DNA from: Onchocerca volvulus
Taxonomy: Eukaryota; Nematoda; Chromadorea; Rhabditida; Onchocercidae
Direction of reading: 5' to 3'
DNA length: 64,000 nucleotides
Assembly (NCBI GenBank): GCA_000499405.2
Contig: HG738137.1
Location: forward strand, 26,657,928-26,721,927
The position numbers and the translations under genes were made by a program. Positions 42,101 through 53,092 of this stretch are shown here, piece by piece; the stretch's first letter is position 1, and every line of letters begins with the position of its first letter. Below the pieces are notes generated by a model, which was given only the letters and a program-made list of their open reading frames with translations, searched no databases and was not told where the DNA came from.

Positions 42101-44385
42101 TATGATATTAGAATCATTAAAAGGCTAAGGACTCCAAAAAAAATATATTTTTGCTAGAGAAGAGCATTCTAAAAGTTGATAAAAGTTAATGAAATAAGCT
42201 ATATATAATAACCATAAATCCTTCATGGAAGTTGAAAGTAAACACCATGACTACGAAATTAATAAATCGAATTTCAGTGACAGCATAGCTCTCTAATATT
42301 ATATTTAAAATATCTTTCTTCTCCCATAAATATCGATTGCAAAAGTTAAAAAAATTTTAAACGAATAATTCTGACTATAAGAATTACAGAAGTTGCTTCG
42401 AGATAAACATTCCGATGAATTTTGTGATGCAATGGATTCATCGTCTTCAATCTTCTTCACAGCTTCTTCTTCATTTTATTCTCTTGATGATGCATTCTAT
42501 TCGATTAGTGAACCAGATTTAGTTGCCACAAAGTAATTTATTTCATTTCTTGACTTGTTTTGTAATCTGAATGATTTTTTTAAAACATTTCCCTTTCTGT
42601 CTTTCTCATTTACCCATCTTTGATGATAATGTTTTAAAAACTTTACAAAATTTCCTAGTAAAGTTTTCAGAATTAGTTTTGAGTTTCTACATACTTTTTT
42701 ATGTCTGACAACTTTTTATATGAATTCTGAAATGAAATAGAATTTCAATTCGATATAATATTATGAAGTTTTCAATGAGATATGAGCTTCCCATAAATTT
42801 TTTCTTGACTTTTTTAAAAATTATTTTATACTTCAGCATATTTCACGACATATGTATAATTATTATCTAATTAGATTTAATTAATTTTCTAGATTTGAGG
42901 GTGCTCGTGAATATCGTTTCTCCAGTCATGGCTATCATGATTACTATCTTTTATCAGCTCATTTCCAAGAATCTCATGGACCATCGACATATCTTGAAAG
43001 AATCCAACTTAATCCAAAGGAACATGAAGAAGTCATCAAAGAAGCAGCCAAATTGAAAATAAGATCATTGAGTGAAAAAGCGCGTCAGAAAAAAGACATC
43101 AATGAAAAGGTGTGTTGAAATTAACATTGTTGATAGATTGATTTAGGAATTGCTGACTTACTTTTTTAATTAATTCTTGCCTTTCTTTATAATTCATTTT
43201 TCTAAACCTCTTTCAGAATATCTTCGTGATTTACAAAAGAAAGACTTAACTAAGCATTGATTTAAAAGAAAAATTTAAGTCGAAATCAGAAGTATTCTAC
43301 TGTAGAAAGTTGGGTTTGATTAGGTTTCATTTATCGTTATATTGCACTAATGAAATTGTCGCTTCCTTCTGATTGTTGAAAGAAATTTGCAGGATTTATG
43401 GAATTCGCAATCAGAATCGCTGCTATCATCGTGTGAAAAACAAAATATAAAGAATAAACAAAGATTGAGACTGGAAAAGCATATCACAGAGGAGCAAAAA
43501 AAACTGACAAAAGAAGTATTTTCATTTTAATGTATTATATCTTCCCTGTTTGATTAAGTTTGGTTTGATAAAATCTTTAAAAAAAAAGAAAAAATTTCAA
43601 TAAAAATTTGAAATTTTCGAAAAAAATGAGAATTTAGAAAATCGAGAAGACATTCCTGTCGGAAAATAAGCAGCTATTAAATATGATTTCTTTTTTATAT
43701 GCTTATCAAAATTTATGGTTCAAAGTTTACAAAGCAAAAAAATTCGTTTTCAAAGTGTGCGAAGTAAGAAAATTCTTTACAAAGTAACAAAATCTATTCA
43801 TTGGATTTAGTAAGATGAAATTGATTGAAGCAGAATTTCTGTTTATTTACGAATATTCAATCGAATATATTCCATTTGAGTAAAAAAAAAAAAAAAAAAA
43901 CTTTTTTGGAAGTATTCTACGTTGTAGCAAAATGTAAAAGAAAGCATAGAATTTTTCTGCGTTTTAATCTCTTATTAAGATTTGTTAATTAGTATGAAAA
44001 GCGGTCAGTTTCAGTCTGCTGGACAATCACAGAAAAAGAAAATGCTAACGAAGGAAAATAATGAAATGGTAAAAGGACGTCAGAAAATATATCCGACAAC
44101 GTTGAAAAAGAATGAAGAAGGTATACTTCATCATTTTTTTAGCTTTCTGTTCATTTTTTTTTTTGATTTTCAGTTACTTAGTAACAAGTAATTAATTAAG
44201 GAAAATGGAAATGAAAGTAATATACATTTTTTTATTTCTTATTTCTTCAAGCAAAGAAAGGCGCTTATTTCCAGTAATAGCATCTATCGTTACACTTTAG
44301 GTTGGATTTTCTATAAATGTTAGAATTTTACTTTGAAATTAAATTGACATAAATATTTTTAGAAGAAATCAGTCGAAGAAAATGA
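27196..44385 (+). CDS. large (about 1595 aa) multi-exon coiled-coil protein, family not recognised
   Basis: 29 exons joined with consistent phase (4788 nt): 27196-27309, 27651-27819, 32039-32167, 32388-32628, 32910-33044, 33329-33512, 33737-33946, 34078-34140, 34418-34569, 34771-34927, 35091-35273, 35385-35624, 35964-36218, 36944-37102, 37567-37657, 37736-37782, 38077-38301, 38633-38911, 39072-39232, 39376-39465, 40387-40648, 40825-40926, 41230-41498, 41651-41909, 42390-42532, 42893-43109, 43393-43515, 44015-44120, 44363-44385. Residues 1-215 are polar, with an acidic Asp/Glu patch near 155-175. A Cys/His cluster (H-C-A-K-W-G-C-T-H-D-H, 222-232) precedes long heptad-like coiled coil (L-R-K-Q-L-K, L-R-E-Q-L-R-D-L-E) to about 1370, broken by Ser-rich linkers. 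No motor, kinase or membrane segment is seen, so a cytoskeletal, centrosomal or scaffold role is only inference. The 37736-37782 exon and the last two exons are the least secure; without the former the phase fails. Intron 2 is 4.2 kb and full of transposon sequence. Confidence 0.8.
28229..28353. repeat. two tandem units of about 60-68 bp (pyrimidine-rich plus TAA run)
   Basis: Each unit begins CCGCCTTCC, continues through TTTTTTCTCT and CTCC-rich sequence and ends in TAATAATAAT. It lies inside the transposon block. Confidence 0.85.
29120..29290. repeat. TG/CA-rich alternating purine-pyrimidine tract
   Basis: A degenerate run of TGTG, TGCG, GTATGT and CGTG steps, distinctly unlike the AT-rich surroundings. 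It abuts the broken end of the Helitron helicase. Confidence 0.6.
29295..30990 (-). pseudogene. decayed Helitron Rep/PIF1-like helicase
   Basis: Read on the minus strand from about 30990: F-Q-M-T-S-F-G-A; then Y-G-P-C-G-P-L-N-P-N-S and M-T-D-G-K-C; then H-I-N-V-E-Y and I-K-Y-I-C-K-Y-V-N-K-G-S with a stop soon after; then V-H-L-E-N-G-Q-R-V-Y-F, A-F-F-T-L-C-Q-N-D and L-L-Y-S-E-M-P; then M-G-R-L-Y-T-V-N-P-N-Q-N-E-C-F-F and W-E-K-Y-K-S-Y-M-A-E-D-I-L; and finally the Walker A region L-D-A-P-G-R-T-G-K-T-F-L with A-S-S-G-T-A-A-T-L-L. These are characteristic of Helitron replication-initiator/helicase proteins. Several stops, a frame change at a homopolymer near 30140, a missing stretch between the first two blocks, a Gly-to-Arg change in Walker A and loss of everything after the first helicase motifs show it is inactive. 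Confidence 0.85.
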
Positions 44386-47300
44386 CGGAAGACCGCATAA
44401 TGCTATCACTGTTTTCTTGATAATAAATTCTATATTATTGAATGAGAATGATTTACAAAAGAACATCTAATAGGTTTAATTTGATTTCATATTCTAAATT
44501 TAAAATGATCTGGTAATTTTTTTAAATTATTTCCATTCTATCAAAAAAAATTTCAATTTTTTTCTTATTATTATGAAAATTAGAAGTTTTTTTTTTTTTT
44601 TTTTTAATTAACTTTTTACACTTTTTACACCAAATATTTTTATCGCATTTAAAATTTGTTTTTTCAACAATAAATTAATGCTCCGAAACTTGAAAACAAT
44701 GCTGCAATGATTACTATTGAAAAATGAGAGATAAAGACGGATTCGAATTTAATGAAATTTAGGAAAAAAGATATTATTTCTTGCCCAAGATCACAAGGAC
44801 TGTTTCTTGAAATTATTTAAAAAATGAGTTAAATAATTGTTGTAAGTAATAGTAGCTTCTGATTTTTATAATCGTAAATTAATTTAAAATAAAAAAATTT
44901 TTTAGATAATTATGAAAGTGTTAAATTATTCGTTGCAACAAGAGGAAAATAAGTGTGGCTCTTCTCATCAATTTCTAATTGTTTTTATTTTTTTAAATTA
45001 CGTCATTTTCTGCTTTAAATTATCTAAATGCATTGATTTTATTTTTCCTAGGCAGTTTTTTTCCGCTCAATATTTTCAATCTTAAATTTGTTAAATTGTT
45101 CGCTATCTTTTCTTACTAAAGCTCCATTAATTTTCTGTTCTAATAATGCTATTTGTTAAATTTCATGCTATATTTTTGAAAAATTGCTATTTTATTAGCT
45201 GTTGAAATCTCGTTACATTATATTTCACTTATTGATTTCAATTTGAATATCATTTTCCGAGTGCATCCTTGCATATCATTATTCTTAAAACCAAAATTGT
45301 GATTCTATAGAATATGTATTGCAGCGCGTAAATTCACAAAACGAGACTTCATTCTTTCAAGTTTACATCATTTATTGTTCGTTGAGCAGTCGTTTGACAT
45401 TATTGAATCTTAATAAAACTTTTAAATTAAAGTCTTAACAAATTAACACTTATCGATCAAATTAAGTTTGTTAAGGATTTCGATATGGTATCCACGAAAA
45501 GGAACTCGTCAATAATGAATTTTCAAAAGGTAGTATAGAATGATGCTTTATAATGAAGATTAGAAACAAAGGTTAAAGGTTTCGGTTTCACTTATGAATA
45601 CGCTCTTTTGAGCCACATTTACTGCATTATTTCACGGTATTGTCCGGATTTTTCAACAGTAAGGACGAATTAATTCTTATTATACAGATAAATCATATTT
45701 ACAATATCGATTCTCATTGATTCAATTTTTATACGTGGCAAGTGAGAATGTGCATAAAATTAAAATTTGAATGGAATTAAAAAAATTGAATTCTAGCCGA
45801 AGATACTTGTTTCAACGAAATGGATTTATTTTAAAAAGAAAACAATTTTTTTTTTTTTTAAATGTAATTTTCCATAAGTATCAGAAGGTAATTTGATGCG
45901 ACATTATTTGTTTATGAATCGAATTAGAAAACACATCAGTCTCTTTTCATTTTTTGAAAAATGCACTTTATCTTCAACAGCAATGATAATATTATCGATG
46001 TTGTCGTTACTAAATTTACCTTTTAAATATTTCTCTTAAACTGATTCTTTTTTTTTTTTGAAAAAATTTGAATAAATGATTAATCTTTTTATTTTCCGAA
46101 ACTAGAAGCTATTATAATTTATTGTTATCTATGTTTTATTTGCAGATAATCTATTTTTCATGCTTTTTTGGAAATGGCCTGTTTGATCCATAAACTGTCA
46201 AAATAATTATTTTACTAATTTTCTTATGTTAAAATCGAAAACACTTCCAATTTTTGTTCGAATAGTGATGTAGTGCAAAAAAATTATTATAATATGACAT
46301 GACTGATTTGAGACATCTCTTTCTGTCTCATTTTCGTTATTAAAAAGCCAATAATCCATCTTTTATTCTCGAATATTCAAGATATCAATAATTTTTAATA
46401 TTCTGAAAAGCTGCTTATTCGTCAATTTCACGAATTTTTCAATATTGAAAGGTCTTATGGAATAAATGAAATCAGTATTAATGTATCTTTTTTCTTTTTC
46501 TATTATAATCACTGGCCACAATTTGATGAAAAACTGTAATTCTATTCTGTTCGATAAATTATCGATTAATATTTTGGACATTTTTTTATGCTTTTTTCTG
46601 TCAACAAAAGAAAATATTCAATATATTTACATATATATATACCTTACGGAATAAGTAAATATTGGGAATTCTAAAGTTTTGTAATGCATTGTTATATCAA
46701 TTCTCTGATAAACTATCAATAATAGTCAAAACGATCGGAAAATTTTCAGCTTATGCGATCAAGAAATATTATCTTACCTCTTATATTGTTATCACATATC
46801 ACTGCATTATCAGGCATGCTCTGAAATGTGACAGCTTTGAATTATTTTTTGTAAATAATTTGAAGATTCATGCTACGATAAGACCTAAAGACAGAAATTA
46901 AAATTTTTCCAAAGTTGAATCAATTTAATAACTAATTTATGATCGATATAACATTGCTTATGTCATAATCATCCGATTTCTTCTTTTATGTTCATCATTT
47001 CAACTAATATGACCAAGAAAATATAATGAGCAAAAAACTGAAGGAATAGGAATCATTTAGCAGAAATTTTCTGATTAAATAAATTCAATCAATACATTAG
47101 TAGTTATCATTTCGTTAACTAAATCCAAGTAAGCAATTGATAAAACTAATTTGTTTCATTTTTTCTTTAATTTGCATAGCACATATTTTTAGAAATTATA
47201 TTTTAAATCTAGAATTTAACCAATTTTGCATGTTATAATAAATTTTAATTTTCACAAAAAAAAAAAACTGATTATGCGAACTTCTTCTCTTAAATTAATA

Positions 47301-47740
47301 TTGCAGACAAGAGGAGATCGATACTAAAAATTGGAGTAAGGGATAGAATATTAGCTAAATGCAATTCAGAGATTTATTTTAATGACAAAGCAAAATCCGT
47401 AGTAATTAAAATGAAACGCTAGGCGATAGCTTTCTTTTTAATAACTTTGTCAAACCAGAAAAGATGGCCTTTTATGAATCGACCGCATTTCCGGATAGAA
47501 AAAAACATTAAATATATATTGCTATATAAAGGAAATTAGATATGATTGCATGCTTTTATGAATGTGTTATCATTTCTCTCTTATCAATATGATACTACTT
47601 TGAACTTTATTTTAAGATTAATATGAAGGATTTTTGAACTTCCGTGATATATGTTTCGTTTTTCGTCACTTTTAGTTAAGTGTTCGTTTGTTTAATCCTC
47701 AAATATCTCTTCTCTTATCATTGGCTCGAATCATTATGGC

Positions 47741-47785
47741 TTATCGTCGGCGATAATTCACTAAATTATCGTCGGCAATAATTCA
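47741..47785. repeat. two direct copies of a 20-bp palindromic unit
   Basis: TTATCGTCGGCGATAATTCA at 47741-47760 recurs with one base change at 47766-47785. The first copy contains a perfect 6-bp stem (TTATCG/CGATAA) around TCGG. Confidence 0.9.
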
Positions 47786-50700
47786 AAAGTTTTTCTTTTG
47801 AATTTTTCGGCAAATTTTTTGTGATTGAATTTTGGATAAGATTGTCAAATGAAACTTTTCATCATTTTCATCTTTGCAAAAACTTTTACTTGAGTATTAA
47901 AAGAGAAAAAAAGATTTCATCACTTGATAATTTTCTTCATCTTCCAATTTGGATGGTCTTGAAAAAATCATTGCAATTTTGATACAAAAAACAGTTCTTC
48001 ACCAAATGAGTGGCTCTCGAGACTTCATTTAATGAAAAAATTTAAAAAGTTTCTCTTCAGCAAATTCTTCTATGAAAGCTACGAAAACATTTTAATATAT
48101 TGGCTTATGGCCTAATCATTTCTTTCCACTGTCCAAACACTTAAACACTGGAAAAGCTTCATCTATTTACATAAATTTTTCCATAATGATATAGCGAATC
48201 TTACTTTAATCTATTTTCTGCAAGGTATGATGGGAAAAAATCGAGAAAAAAGAAGATTTTTCAAATAATTAATTAAATATCTTAAAACACTTTTCAAATT
48301 TCTTATCCTACTGGCAAAACTTTCCGTGGATTTTTTAATTATTTGTTTTTTTTTTTGACATGAAGTATTGGAATATGTTTCTATATTTACATATGTAATT
48401 TATTTCATCTATCGGATGATTTGGCATTAAAATGAATCTATTTACTAATTTATGAAAATTATTTATAACTTTGATTAAATATTATCGAATTTACTATTGA
48501 TCACTGCATTGATGGCTGATAATTTTATCATATTTCTATCATACCGTCTAAAAATTTATTATCTGTTCTATCGTCATATTCATTTAGTTAATGAATGAAT
48601 TTTCATTTAATTCTTATTCAATTTAAATTGAATTCATTACTAAAATGCAACGGACAGAACCGAAAATTTAGAAAAAAAATGTTATAAGATGACTAGAATC
48701 CAATGTTACGTTCAAGGCTCTTTATTTTAAACGAATTTAAAAATAAGTTTGTAGAGTGAAGAATTTGTCGATTTTCACTTATTATTTTATTCAAAAAAAA
48801 AAGTACAACTTGGACATCAGCATTTCGTTGATAAACTTCAGTTCAAAAATATCTACTAATATGGCCAGTGCAAATTTGTTTATTTCAATGTAAATAACGA
48901 TCGTTTAGAATGCAAGACCCATCGAGTGGAAGACCAACTGGGAGGTTTAGGCCTTAGGCTAGGCCATTATTTCGAGAAAGAAGAAGACAAGTTGCCAAAC
49001 ATATTGCTTCCATTTATCATTTCATCTCGAAATTCAGTTTTTTCTGACAAACTTTCTCTCCAACACATTTTCACATTATTTATGCAAAAGACATAGAATA
49101 CTGCTTCTTTTTTATCTTACGCCGACAAATATATTTGTATTAAAATTTCCAATTGAAAGTATCAGAAAATTTTAATTTTAAAAAATAATTGATGATTGCT
49201 TTATTTCTGCAATAACAAATTAATAGTTATAAATTGCGAATAAAAATGAAAATATTTTAATAAAACAAATGTTTTGAACAACTTCTAGTTTCAACAACAA
49301 GTATGAATCACAAGCATCATGCTGTATGTTATTTGTAAATAGCTGCATTGCATTCATTTCTTGAATTTATTTTAATTTAAACCTTTTTCTCATCTTTAAT
49401 ATCATTTCTCATTTCCAATCATTTCCATCCAAACTGATTTATTTATGATTGATTTTAGGCTTTATTAATTGTTCAATTTTCGTCTTCAATTAATTGTTCA
49501 GTTTTTTTCTCAAATAATTGAATCCAAAAATTGCTTTTATTTATTTGTATCTTGATATCTATGCATAAGATTTATCAATAAGCTCTAATCTAAATTTTCT
49601 ATCGATTTTAGTTCTAAACTAAATTGAAATAAAAAATTTCATTTGAAATCTATATATTAGGTGGATTCATATTTGTGCAGATGGAAATTATCCAAGTATA
49701 TCCGAAAGATTGAGATTGTTTGCTTTAGTATCGTATCTATCGTATCCTATCGGTTTTACAGATTTTATCATTCTTGGATAAATGTTTATTCTCCAAAAAA
49801 ATAAAAAATAAAAAAAATAAAAATCGAATTTGCCATTCTTTATTTTATGATAATATAAATTTTTAGCATTTGTAGCTAATCAATTAGGCAATTTTCTACA
49901 GAATTTAAATTTGATTGAGAATTTGATTATTTTATTTGTTCTATTAAAAAAAATTTAGATAACAACGAATAATATTTGAATTCCTAAAATAAATATCGAA
50001 GATTAAAATTTTTTGGATGCCATTTTGGAAAACTTATTTTTGCATTTATATTTCTTCCTATCTCAATGTTATTCTCTTGGATTTATTTTTGTAAATGTCA
50101 TTATTAAGCTTAAACGTAGTTAGATGTCATTCATAACAGATCAGAACATTGTATAATTGCTATAAATTAATCAGACAAAGAACTGGTTATTGTCATTGAA
50201 TTACATTAATTGTTATAATATTGAAATTGAGCGCCTGCGGGAAACTTCAAGCGATATTTAATTCACAGCAAAAACAGAAATGATAATATTTATAACAATA
50301 ATTCCATCCATATTGCAAATATCAAGAAATATTCGCTGCTAGCATTTTTAGCATAATTTTTGTTGAAAGTAGCAATACAGTGCCAATAAAATCAATTTTT
50401 GGGATTTAGTTTACTCGATAAATAAATATGAACCTGGAGTTTTTTTACGCTTAAAACCATTAAATTGCATTTGAAATATTTATGGCTTTAATTTTGTTGC
50501 CAATTGTTTAAGAATTTTTGCACGAGAATGATTTCTCGAGAGTATAATATCGATTTTATTTTTAAGCGGATTAATAAGAATAATGCAATTTTTTGCTGAA
50601 TGTGAAAATTAATGTAGTACGAAAATGTAAGGAACAATTTGATATTTCCTAATTCTTTTTAAATTTCTTACTATTTATTGTGCAAAAATCATTGTCTTCA

Positions 50701-51177
50701 TAGTTAATAACATTTTCAACTTATAAATTTGACTCAATGAAAATCTGAAACTGAACTCATCTTTTTGAATTCTAAAAAAAATGATGATCGATTTTTAACT
50801 AAAATCATTTTGCATTGATTTATTGTTTAAATTTTTGTTTGATTTTACTTTTCAAACCGGAAAAAGTAATTAATCAATTATTATTGTGAGTGTAAGGTAC
50901 TTTTCTGAAGCTTAAATTGAATAAAATTCTCATATTCATAAAATTAAACTTTACTCTGAGCAATTGATTCATCCATATTCAATATGAAATTTTAATCGCG
51001 GCTCATTAATGTGCACATCTGAATTTATTTCCTTCCTCTTCTTTTTCCTTTCAGATCATAATTCATCGTTGAAATTTCTTATTAGTTCTATTTTGAATGT
51101 AGCTATAACAAGTTCTATTCATTTATCTTTCAGCAGCAATTTTTGGGAAAATTATTTGGAATATTTGTTAGAAAAAA

Positions 51178-51200
51178 AAAATATATATATATATATATTT
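51178..51200. repeat. (TA)n microsatellite
   Basis: Short alternating TA tract in intergenic DNA. Confidence 0.85.
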
Positions 51201-51544
51201 CTATTATCTAAATGAATGACATCTATGGAATAGATTTTTCGCAATATTAATAATTATGTAGGGGATTTAATGTTGTATGACATTTTCATTATCGATTCAA
51301 ATCATTTTTAAAATTCAAATTTATTTCAACGTGATGTAATAGCATTGGAAAAGATTCATTTCATTATTTTGTTGAACTCAGGTATGTTAAAAAAATTTTT
51401 TGTTTAGCGAATAATCTATCTTTAATAAATTTAAATTTAAGGTTATTATTTGAAGTGATGTAAACTTCAACAATAATTTGATTCTTGTCAGATTGCAGTA
51501 ATCAAATTATTGCTTATTTCGACAATAAAAATGAATCTTAAATC

Positions 51545-51640
51545 TGCGAAAGTCCTTATCGATTGCTTTGAAATTTTGACACAACGTTGCATTCGATTAT
51601 GCACGTGTTTTTACATTTTTTTTATATAGTGAAAAAAAAA
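51545..51640 (-). repeat. solo copy of the dispersed Helitron-associated repeat
   Basis: On the minus strand it reads CTATATA..., ACACGTGCAT, CGAATGCAACGTTGTGTC, AAAATTTCAAAGCAATCG and ATAAGGAC. It matches the copies at about 16538, 28108 (minus) and 31750. No partner copy or CTAA terminus was found nearby. Confidence 0.7.
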
Positions 51641-52930
51641 AAAAAAAAAGAAAAAAAGAGAAAATGCACGTTTCTAATACGTTTAATTTCATAATGCTTG
51701 TGGGTATACAATATTTTTTGTTGCTCCATTGTCTATGTAGATATAGAGATTGTTTGGTTTTAGAGATTGACTGCGTATAATTTTCGCAAGGAAATTTGTT
51801 TTCTTTCTTTCTTTTTTTTTTTATTAAATTATTTGATCGTAAAAGTCAATAAATCTAGCAAGAAATATATTAAAAATTGCAATAAAATTAATTAGAAACA
51901 CAATAAATTTGCTCTAAATTTTCTATCGATTCACCATCAAAAAGTGTAGAAAATTATTAATGATGAGCTGGTCAGCAGAAGTAGAGCTTGTTATGATGTC
52001 TCCATTGGTGTTAATTCCTCGAAGATGTGATGGATAGAAGCAGAATTCATTCCTTAAGCTGTTTATATAAACAAAAATCTGTAATGTTCAAATCTGAATA
52101 AAAACATGGATGGCACAATGACAGCAAATGGATGGCCTTCTAAAAATAAGTTCCCATCGTTGTCATGACATGCTCTAATGCAAGCTTGCATTCCAGAATT
52201 AAACTTTTTCAATTGGGATTTGTTAAAAATTTGAAAAATCTTTATATCATAAAAAATGACATAAGGATTTATAGGGTAGATAGGAGTTTATTAAAGATTA
52301 AATTGGCAACTATACTTTCATCGAAATAATAATTCAAAATATTAATAAATTTCTGCGAAATTGCTTAATTTTTGGCGCTAAGTTATTTGTGCTTATCGAA
52401 CTAAATTAGAACAGCGCCCTTCCAAATTTTGAAAAAAAAAAAAAATATATTTGGAATGTCTTGTAGTCTTCGACGAAATTGCGTCATTACATAATCGATC
52501 ATTATGATTTACGATGTTGTAGCGATTCACGATAGTCCGAGAAAGGCTAGTGGATGACTGTTGTGATTCGTTAATTACTATCACCCTATTTCTCTCGACC
52601 TTTTATTTCATTTCTAAAGATTTTATGTATAGCCAAAGTATTGTCATCTTTTGCATCCTCAAAATAAACCTAATCTTATTAGGAATAAATTTAAATGAAA
52701 CCACCGAAATATCATTTCCAACTTATTTTATTCTTCAAATCAGCAAAAGATTATAAATTACCGTTGATTTGATGCTGTTGAAATGAATGTCCTCCTATTA
52801 AGTCTTTTTGAATTATCTGCTAAGTATCATTTATAATGGAAGTTGAATTTCTCAAGGCTTTTTGAAAATGTCGTATTTTTGATGTCATCAAAATGGTACA
52901 TCAAAATGCGATCTGTCATCTTGTTTTATT
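51641..52930. other. AT-rich intergenic DNA
   Basis: No gene or domain was recognised. Short open frames on both strands lack supporting splice sites. Confidence 0.45.
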
Positions 52931-53092
52931 TTATTTTCAGCGAAAAGAACTGATGAAGATAGTTTCATTGTTGTGATGAAATTTCATGAAAGTTTGAAAA
53001 TTTAGTTTCTCTCAATCAAATAATAAAATCTTTCTATTCCGAGCTTCATTAAAACAATGAAACTATCTTCATCAATCTTTTTCGTGAAAATA
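52931..53092. repeat. inverted repeat: about 42-bp arms, 80-nt loop
   Basis: The left arm (52931-52972) and right arm (53053-53092) are complementary over about 38 of 42 positions, including an uninterrupted 22-bp match around AATGAAACTATCTTCATCA. The predicted RNA would form a long imperfect hairpin on either strand. It could be a small inverted-repeat transposon relic or a hairpin RNA precursor. Confidence 0.85.

Larger units (their letters stand above)
44386..51540. other. long AT-rich stretch without a recognised gene
   Basis: Read in all frames, this holds only short open frames without splice or domain support. Notable items are the duplicated palindrome at 47741-47785 and a short GC-richer patch at 48905-48975. 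It may contain distal regulatory DNA, but nothing in the sequence shows that. Confidence 0.5.

Noticed and set aside
48905..48975. Fragment suggestive of a mariner transposase (S-S-G-R-P)
   Set aside because: Only a handful of residues before a stop; no further transposase motif or terminal repeats.
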